Below are positions 6,418-11,109 of a stretch of DNA of 11,109 bases, piece after piece. Origin of the DNA: Treponema sp. GTDB taxonomy: Bacteria; Spirochaetota; Spirochaetia; Treponematales; Treponemataceae. Position 1 is the stretch's first letter. Each line of letters begins with the position of its first letter. Location: positions 1-11,109 of the forward strand of contig JAFLSP010000047.1 of NCBI GenBank assembly GCA_022510885.1, read 5' to 3'. The notes beneath the pieces are model-generated. The model did no database searches, was not told the origin of the DNA, and was given only the letters and a program-made list of their open reading frames with translations. Both the position numbers and the translations under genes were made by a program.

Positions 6418-6489
6418 ATAAGGTATAGTTTTCCACCCATTGCGCGGTCATTTTTTATGGAAGCGCACTTCACGTTATAGGAGCATGGT

Positions 6490-7389
6490 ATGAAAAAGAC
6501 AATGGCAGCCGCGCTTGCGGCACTGGTTCTGACCGCTGGAATGCACGCGGCAAGCTTCCCCGAGTACCTCAAGATGAGGGGTACGATGATAATCGGCTGC
6601 GACAAGGAGAATATCCCCGAAAGCCTTGTGATTCCCGACGGCGTAACGGAGATTGGCGCCATGGCGTTCGCGCAGTGTGAGTCGCTTGAGCACGTTACGA
6701 TTCCGAAGTCCGTAAAGAGAATCGGGATGGAAGCATTCTATGGCTGCTACTCGCTTGCAGAACTGGCTATTCCCGAGAGCGTAACGGAGATAGGCGACGG
6801 GGCATTCTATGGCTGCGACACGCTTGTGGACGTTACGATTCCTGCCACCGTAAAGAAAATCGGCGGAAAAGCGTTCGGCAACTGCGTGTCGCTCAGAAAC
6901 GTTACGATTCTCTCCCGTGCAGCGGAGCTTGGCGAGGGGCTGTTCAACGAATGCGTGTCGCTGGAGAGCGTCACGATTCCTGCCACCGTAAAGAAAATCG
7001 GCCAGAATGCGTTTAACCGGTGCGACTCACTGAAAGACGTGCATTTCGGCGGCAAAAAAGCGCAGTGGGAGGCCATTGGCAAGGCGGGCAGCGGCCTGGA
7101 ATACACGCTGGCGACCGCGGAACGCCATAACTACAACAAGATGATACAGCAGTCGGAGCAGACCTTTGGGTACACGTACACTCCCGACCCGGAAATCATG
7201 GCACAGTCCAACATTGCATTCGAGGCGCTGAAGAGGTCTCTTGAAATGGTGTTCGACCCGAACAACACTGACGAGGAGGTTCAGAAAGCGAGGCGGGCAT
7301 TGGAATTCACGCAGGATTTGGGAGCGATGAATTACCACCTCGGAAAGATTTCTGTCCACTGTACGGACGGAGACATTGTGATAGAGTGA
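6490..7389 (+). CDS. Secreted BspA-like leucine-rich-repeat protein, LRR protein 1
   Basis: A 299-aa protein with a Sec signal peptide (KK at 2-3, hydrophobic core 6-18, probable cleavage after MHA at 18-20). An N-terminal cap with FPEYLKMRGT (23-32) is followed by six 22-23-residue LRR_5 repeats (about 47-183) of the form VTIPxSVKxIGxxAFxxCxSL. A cap strand VHFGGKKAQWEAI (184-196) comes next. In the sister proteins this cap runs within about 25 residues into C(S/T)DGD. Here an extra, largely charged and probably helical stretch (about 202-285) intervenes before HCTDGDIVIE. BspA-type LRR proteins are surface or secreted proteins, some of them host-binding adhesins. No C-terminal sorting signal, lipobox or membrane segment is seen, so export to periplasm or medium is likely. 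The start is supported by AGGAG six bases upstream. It is the first gene of a three-gene tandem operon. Confidence 0.9.
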   Translation: MKKTMAAALAALVLTAGMHAASFPEYLKMRGTMIIGCDKENIPESLVIPDGVTEIGAMAFAQCESLEHVTIPKSVKRIGMEAFYGCYSLAELAIPESVTEIGDGAFYGCDTLVDVTIPATVKKIGGKAFGNCVSLRNVTILSRAAELGEGLFNECVSLESVTIPATVKKIGQNAFNRCDSLKDVHFGGKKAQWEAIGKAGSGLEYTLATAERHNYNKMIQQSEQTFGYTYTPDPEIMAQSNIAFEALKRSLEMVFDPNNTDEEVQKARRALEFTQDLGAMNYHLGKISVHCTDGDIVIE

Positions 7390-7416
7390 GCCGCCGCAAA
7401 GAGTGAGGAATGACGT

Positions 7417-9333
7417 ATGAAAAGAAAGATAGCAATCGCGGCTGCGGTCATGGCGGCAGGTGTGCTTGTGGCGCAGCAGCGCTTCCCGGCGTATTTGCGA
7501 ATGGACGGCACGAAAATTCGGAATGGCAAGATTGGCGCCATGCCCGCGAATCTCGTGATTCCTGAAGGCGCGACGGAAATCGGCGAGTATGCGTTCAACA
7601 ACGATGGCAAGATTAAGCGCGTGACGATTCCCTCTAGCGTGGCGGTAATCGGCGACTACGCATTCCTTAATACGTCGTCGCTTGAGAGGGCGACGCTTGG
7701 GGACGGCATAAAGAAAATCGGAGTCCAGGCGTTCGGCTACAGCGACATTACAAGCATAACGGTTCCCGCGAGCGTGGAAGAAATCGGCAAGGGCGCGTTC
7801 GAGGCAACGCCGATTAAGAGCGCGACGATTCTTGGCAGCATAACAAAAATCTCCGAAAGGACGTTTGCCGCGTGCGACTCGATGGAGAACATTTCGATTC
7901 CTGCCAGCGTAAAGGAAATCGGCAACGAGGCTTTCGACGGCTGCGCTTCGCTTGCGGGCATAACGATTCCCGGCGGCGTGACCGAAATCGGCGACGGGGC
8001 TTTTGCATATTGCACTTCGCTTACGAGCATAACGATTCCCGACGGCGTGACGGAAATCCGCGACAGCATATTCTACGGCTGCACGTCGCTTAAGAGCGTC
8101 GTGATTCCCGCAGGCATAAGGAACATTGAGCGGGAAGCGTTCCGCGACTGCACGTCGCTTGCGAGCGTCACGATTCCCGCGAACGTGGGCGGCATCGGGC
8201 TTGAGGCGTTCCGCCGCTGCACGTCGCTTAAGAGCGTGACAATCCCCGCGAACGTCAAGGAAATCGGGAGAAATGCGTTCCAGGACTGCACGTCGCTTAA
8301 GAGCGTAACAATCTCTCCGGGCGTTGAGCGCATCGGCGACTTCGCGTTCAGGTGGTGCACGTCGCTTGAGAGCATAACAATCCCCGCGAGCGTCAAGAGC
8401 CTTGGAGAGCACGCATTCTATGGCTGCGCGTCGCTCAAGGAAGTGAGATACAGCGGAACACAGGCCGAGTGGAAGAAAAACAAGCTCGGCTCATACCTGT
8501 TCGGGGCCACCAAAGCGGAGGTCGTCCGCTGCTCAGACGGGGACATTCCGCTGGGTGCGAAAAAAGCCGTTGCGTCCGCAGTGCGGAAGTTCCCCGCATA
8601 CCTGACAATGGAAGGCACAAAGATAGTGGACTGCGACAGGAACAGCCTTCCCGAAAATCTCGTGATTCCCGAGGGCGTTACGGAAATCAAAAGCCGTGTG
8701 TTTGCCGGAACCGTGATTAAGGCGGTAACCATTCCGGGCAGCGTAAAAAAAATCAGCGAACGTGCTTTTTGGGATTGTGAGTCGCTTGTAAGCGTAACGA
8801 TTGCGGAAGGCGTAAAAAGAATTGGCGAATTTGCTTTTGCGGGGTGCACGTCGCTTTCCGGCTTGACGATTGCGGAGAGCGTTACGGAAATCGGCGACAA
8901 TGCCTTTGTTGGCTGCACGGCACTTACCAGCGTGACAATTCCCGTGGGCGTAAGGACTGTTGGCGACGGCGCGTTCAGAGGGTGCAGGCTTCTTGAAAGC
9001 GTGACAATCCCCGCTTCCGTTGAGTCCATTGGGGAGGAAGCGTTCCGCAGCTGCGAGTCTCTTAGCAATCTGGAACTTGCCTATGGCTTTGAGCATATCG
9101 GGCACTGGGCTTTTGCATATTGTACGTCGCTTAGGCGCGTGATATTCCCCGCCACGCTCAAGTATGTGGGGGATTATGCATTTGTAAACTGCTTGGTGCT
9201 TAGGGAATTGGAATCCAAGGGCACAAAATACGACTGGCAGAGGGCACGAACAGTATTGGGGCATCCTTATTTGTACACTCCTGTCAGTACAGTCCGCTGT
9301 GTTGATGGAACCCTTCCGGTTCCGAATGACTGA
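7417..9333 (+). CDS. Secreted BspA-like leucine-rich-repeat protein, LRR protein 2 (two modules)
   Basis: A 638-aa exported protein made of two complete LRR modules. The signal peptide covers about 1-19 (KRK, then a hydrophobic core to LVA). Module 1 has the cap FPAYLRMDGTKI (23-34), thirteen repeats (46-342), then GTQAEW (347-352) and VRCSDGDIPLG (370-380). Module 2 restarts with FPAYLTMEGTKI (392-403), carries eight repeats (415-597), and ends with GTKYDW and VRCVDGTLPVPND. The last cap is degenerate (VDGT instead of SDGD). Repeats 3-5 of module 1 are less regular than repeats 6-13. The gene starts 27 nt after LRR protein 1 with GAGG eight bases upstream of the ATG, so co-transcription is likely. 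The role is presumably binding of host, cell-surface or polymer ligands; the ligand is unknown. Confidence 0.92.
   Translation: MKRKIAIAAAVMAAGVLVAQQRFPAYLRMDGTKIRNGKIGAMPANLVIPEGATEIGEYAFNNDGKIKRVTIPSSVAVIGDYAFLNTSSLERATLGDGIKKIGVQAFGYSDITSITVPASVEEIGKGAFEATPIKSATILGSITKISERTFAACDSMENISIPASVKEIGNEAFDGCASLAGITIPGGVTEIGDGAFAYCTSLTSITIPDGVTEIRDSIFYGCTSLKSVVIPAGIRNIEREAFRDCTSLASVTIPANVGGIGLEAFRRCTSLKSVTIPANVKEIGRNAFQDCTSLKSVTISPGVERIGDFAFRWCTSLESITIPASVKSLGEHAFYGCASLKEVRYSGTQAEWKKNKLGSYLFGATKAEVVRCSDGDIPLGAKKAVASAVRKFPAYLTMEGTKIVDCDRNSLPENLVIPEGVTEIKSRVFAGTVIKAVTIPGSVKKISERAFWDCESLVSVTIAEGVKRIGEFAFAGCTSLSGLTIAESVTEIGDNAFVGCTALTSVTIPVGVRTVGDGAFRGCRLLESVTIPASVESIGEEAFRSCESLSNLELAYGFEHIGHWAFAYCTSLRRVIFPATLKYVGDYAFVNCLVLRELESKGTKYDWQRARTVLGHPYLYTPVSTVRCVDGTLPVPND
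7552..8442 (+). repeat. 69-bp LRR-coding DNA repeats, LRR protein 2 module 1
   Basis: Thirteen coding repeats of about 69 bp. Identity is high enough at DNA level that the 20-mer TGCACGTCGCTTAAGAGCGT occurs exactly at 8080, 8218 and 8287, in register with a 69-bp period. Repeats 6-13 are the most alike, which suggests recent expansion. Such units can recombine and change repeat number. Confidence 0.85.
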
Positions 9334-9348
9334 CGCGAGGAGAGCGAC

Positions 9349-10980
9349 ATGAGAAAAAGACTGGTTGCCGCGCTTGCGGCACTGCTGCTGGCGGAAAGCG
9401 CGTTCGCGCGGGATTTCCCCGCGTATTTGCGGATGAGCGGCACAAAGATTGAGGGCCAGGGCAATGTCTCTGTTCCCGATAATCTCGTGATTCCCGATGG
9501 CGTTACGGAGATTGGCACGGAGGCATTCAAAAACTGCTTCTGGCTCAAGAGCGTGACGATTCCTTCCAGCGTAAAGGAAATCGGCTACGGGGCATTTTAT
9601 TGCTGCCTGGCGCTTGCGGAAGTAACGTTCGTCGGCACAAAGGCCGCGTGGGAAAAGACCAAGCGTGGCGCAAGCCTGTTCGAGATGACAGGCGTTACGG
9701 TCATCCGCTGCACCGACGGAGACATTCCGCTGTCCGAAGTGTCCGCCGCCGCGTCAGCGCAGGGCTTTCCTTCGTATCTGAAAATGGACGGCACAAAGGT
9801 AATGGGCTTTACCGGGCTTGTGGAGGATGTTGAGATTCCCGAGGGCGTCACGGAAATCGGCAAGGAGGCGTTCGCCCGTCACTTCAAGATTAAGCGCGTG
9901 ACGATTCCTGCCAGCGTAAAAGAAATCGGCGAGCAGGCGTTCGCCGGTTGCTCGGGACTTGAGCGCGTGACCATTAAGCCGGGCGTAAAGAAAATCGGCA
10001 GATATGCGTTCCATGTGTGCACTGCCCTTCAAAGCATTGAGGTTCCCGCAAGCGTGACGGAAATCGGCGATGGCGCATTCGCCGGTTCTGGTCTTACGCA
10101 TTTTACATTCCGTGGCAATCTAAAAGAAATTGTCATGATGGCGTTCTCCGGCTGCACGTCGCTTAAGACCGTGACGATTGAGAAAGGCATTACCAAGATT
10201 TGTTTGGAGGCGTTCTCCGGCTGCACATCTCTTACGAGCATGACCATTCCGGAAGGCGTTACGACCATCGAGAGCAATGCGTTCGCGTTCTGCACGTCGC
10301 TTGCGAGCGTCACGATTCCCCGTAGCGTAAGAAAAATCGGCGAAAAGGCGTTCATTGGCTGTGCATTCACGCGCGTGACCATTCCGGAAAGTGTTACGAC
10401 CATCGAGAAGGGCGCGTTCTCTGATTGCACGTCGCTTGTGAGCATTACGATTCCCTCCAGTATCAGGGCTATTGACGACTATATGTTCTCCGGCTGCACG
10501 TCGCTTATGAGCGTCACGATTCCCCCCACGGTCAAGGCTATTGGCGGAAGTGCGTTTTCTGGCTGCACATCGCTTAAGGCCGTGACAATACCCTCCGGCA
10601 TTACGGCCATCGAAATGGGCACGTTCAATGACTGCACGTCGCTTACGAGCGTTACGATTCCCGCGAGCGTCAGGGAAATCTGTCAAGCGGCGTTCCGTAA
10701 CTGTGCGTCGCTTAAGGAAGTGGCATTACCCAATAGTATTGAGGTCATCGGGGTCAGCGCATTCACTCGCTGCGCATCGCTTGCGAGCATCACGATTCCT
10801 GCCAGTGTCAAGGAGATTGGCGAGGCGGCGTTCCTCGACTGCCCGTCGCTCAAGGACGTGCGGTACCGCGGCACGAAGGACAAGTGGAGGAACCTCAAAC
10901 GGGGCGCCTTCATATTTTCCGCTACCGGCGCAAAGCTCGTCCATTGCTCCGACGGAGACCTTTCGGCAATTCTGGACTAG
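9349..10980 (+). CDS. Secreted BspA-like leucine-rich-repeat protein, LRR protein 3 (two modules)
   Basis: A 543-aa exported protein with a clean signal peptide (MRKR, hydrophobic core, cleavage after AFA at 18-20). Module 1 is a minimal unit: cap FPAYLRMSGTKI (23-34), only two LRRs (47-91), then GTKAAW (96-101) and IRCTDGDIPL (119-128). Module 2 begins with FPSYLKMDGTKV (140-151), has fifteen repeats (161-503) and ends with GTKDKW and HCSDGDLSAILD. Most repeats contain the CTSL ladder that gives a cysteine at the same position in each turn. The gene starts 15 nt after LRR protein 2, with AGGAG six bases before the ATG. Module caps match those of the two upstream proteins, showing shared descent. 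It has no anchor motif at the C-terminus. Function beyond a secreted binding scaffold cannot be stated. Confidence 0.92.
   Translation: MRKRLVAALAALLLAESAFARDFPAYLRMSGTKIEGQGNVSVPDNLVIPDGVTEIGTEAFKNCFWLKSVTIPSSVKEIGYGAFYCCLALAEVTFVGTKAAWEKTKRGASLFEMTGVTVIRCTDGDIPLSEVSAAASAQGFPSYLKMDGTKVMGFTGLVEDVEIPEGVTEIGKEAFARHFKIKRVTIPASVKEIGEQAFAGCSGLERVTIKPGVKKIGRYAFHVCTALQSIEVPASVTEIGDGAFAGSGLTHFTFRGNLKEIVMMAFSGCTSLKTVTIEKGITKICLEAFSGCTSLTSMTIPEGVTTIESNAFAFCTSLASVTIPRSVRKIGEKAFIGCAFTRVTIPESVTTIEKGAFSDCTSLVSITIPSSIRAIDDYMFSGCTSLMSVTIPPTVKAIGGSAFSGCTSLKAVTIPSGITAIEMGTFNDCTSLTSVTIPASVREICQAAFRNCASLKEVALPNSIEVIGVSAFTRCASLASITIPASVKEIGEAAFLDCPSLKDVRYRGTKDKWRNLKRGAFIFSATGAKLVHCSDGDLSAILD
9829..10857 (+). repeat. 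69-bp LRR-coding DNA repeats, LRR protein 3 module 2
   Basis: Fifteen coding repeats averaging 69 bp, several sharing long identical runs around TGCACGTCGCTT and ACGATTCC. One or two units are a residue short (for example at about residues 226-250 and 333-355), marking small in-frame deletions. The pattern is that of an internally duplicated array. Confidence 0.8.
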
Positions 10981-10983
10981 GCA

Positions 10984-11056
10984 GGAGCAGTTGCATAGTA
11001 GGTGTGAGAAAACGACCTAAGGCAAGCCAGTTTCACGCATTTGGGCTGACTGCTCC
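10984..11056 (+). other. Possible branched stem-loop element after the LRR operon
   Basis: GGAGCAGT (10984-10991) and ACTGCTCC (11049-11056) are perfect 8-bp complements enclosing 57 nt. Inside, TAGGT (10999-11003) can pair with ACCTA (11015-11019), and AGCC (11025-11028) with GGCT (11044-11047), giving a three-way-junction shape. It starts four bases after the LRR protein 3 stop. No T-run follows, so it is not a classic terminator. The 73-nt span suggested a tRNA, but the T-loop consensus is absent. It could be a processing or 3'-end-stabilising structure, or chance. Confidence 0.3.
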
Positions 11057-11062
11057 CGTCCG

Positions 11063-11091
11063 TTGCAAAATTAAGCGCGAAACACTAGAAT
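11063..11091 (+). promoter_or_regulatory. Candidate promoter at the right edge
   Basis: TTGCAA (11063-11068, 4 of 6) is followed after 17 bp by TAGAAT (11086-11091, 5 of 6). Transcription would start near 11098, heading out of the window. An ATG stands at 11101, only a few bases later. Confidence 0.42.
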
Positions 11092-11100
11092 ATCCTCATT

Positions 11101-11109
11101 ATGGAAAGC
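11101..11109 (+). CDS. Possible start of a gene truncated by the window edge
   Basis: ATG GAA AGC occupies the last nine bases. No Shine-Dalgarno sequence is visible just upstream (CCTCATT precedes the ATG). If the promoter at 11063-11091 is real, this would be a near-leaderless start. Three codons are too few to judge, and the ATG may be chance within a longer leader. Confidence 0.15.

Larger units (their letters stand above)
6164..6489. other. Divergent intergenic promoter region
   Basis: These 326 bp separate the minus-strand rpiB-like operon from the plus-strand LRR operon. I find no convincing coding frame here. It holds a minus-strand promoter candidate at 6253-6281, a leader hairpin at 6216-6234, a short inverted repeat at 6235-6246, and a plus-strand promoter candidate at 6388-6417. 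AAGGGT-AAAAA-GCCCTT (6373-6389) can also form a small hairpin that touches the plus-strand -35 element. The Shine-Dalgarno AGGAG of the first LRR gene is at 6479-6483. Confidence 0.7.

Noticed and set aside
7027..8412. 461-codon minus-strand frame with internal repeats (NRYARKR-like) opposite LRR protein 2
   Set aside because: Its repeats are the mirror of the 69-bp LRR units. Because 69 is divisible by three, stop-free antisense frames persist through the array. The plus strand has signal peptides and LRR consensus, so this is an artefact.
10984..11056. tRNA gene of 73 nt
   Set aside because: The outer stem has acceptor-like length, but there is no GTTCRAATC T-loop next to the 3' strand, no proper D-arm, and no 5-bp anticodon stem with a 7-nt loop.

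Overview
The window (11,109 bp, GC-rich) reads as two divergent gene blocks around a 326-bp promoter region (6164-6489). The organism looks like a diderm, host-associated anaerobe. The reasons are a PyrB/PyrI pair of the clostridial/spirochaete kind, aryl-polyene-type lipid genes otherwise known from Gram-negative bacteria, and a tandem set of secreted BspA-type leucine-rich-repeat proteins such as those abundant in Treponema and other gut or oral bacteria. A Treponema-like spirochaete is my best guess; Fibrobacter or the PVC/Kiritimatiellae group cannot be excluded from sequence alone.

Left block, minus strand, transcribed 6163 to 152: an RpiB/LacAB-family isomerase, a COMT-like SAM methyltransferase, a ketoacyl-synthase-like 'chain length factor' domain protein, a PlsC-type acyltransferase, then pyrB, pyrI and pyrC. 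All junctions are tight (ATGA and TAATG overlaps, directly abutting TAA-ATG, gaps of 1, 4 and 9 nt), so this is probably one seven-gene operon read from a promoter near 6253-6281. The pyr genes give carbamoyl-aspartate and then dihydroorotate for pyrimidine synthesis. The middle trio resembles part of an aryl-polyene (APE) lipid pathway, but no carrier protein, condensing synthase, dehydratase or reductase is in view.

Right block, plus strand, 6490 to 10980: three consecutive genes for secreted BspA-like LRR_5 proteins (299, 638 and 543 aa), separated by 27 and 15 nt, each with a Sec signal peptide and a Shine-Dalgarno sequence. They share one modular design: an FPxYLxMxGT N-terminal cap, 23-residue LRRs, and a GTxxxW...C(S/T)DGD C-terminal cap. 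Proteins 2 and 3 carry two such modules. They probably arose by duplication and keep near-identical 69-bp DNA repeats.

Edges: the left end is a TGTTCGC heptamer array lying directly in front of a good outward-facing sigma70-type promoter (TTGACA-16-CATAAT), a possible contingency locus for a gene outside the window. The right end has a possible branched stem-loop element, then another promoter-like sequence and an ATG 9 bp from the edge. I saw no rRNA, tRNA, CRISPR array, insertion sequence or integrase.
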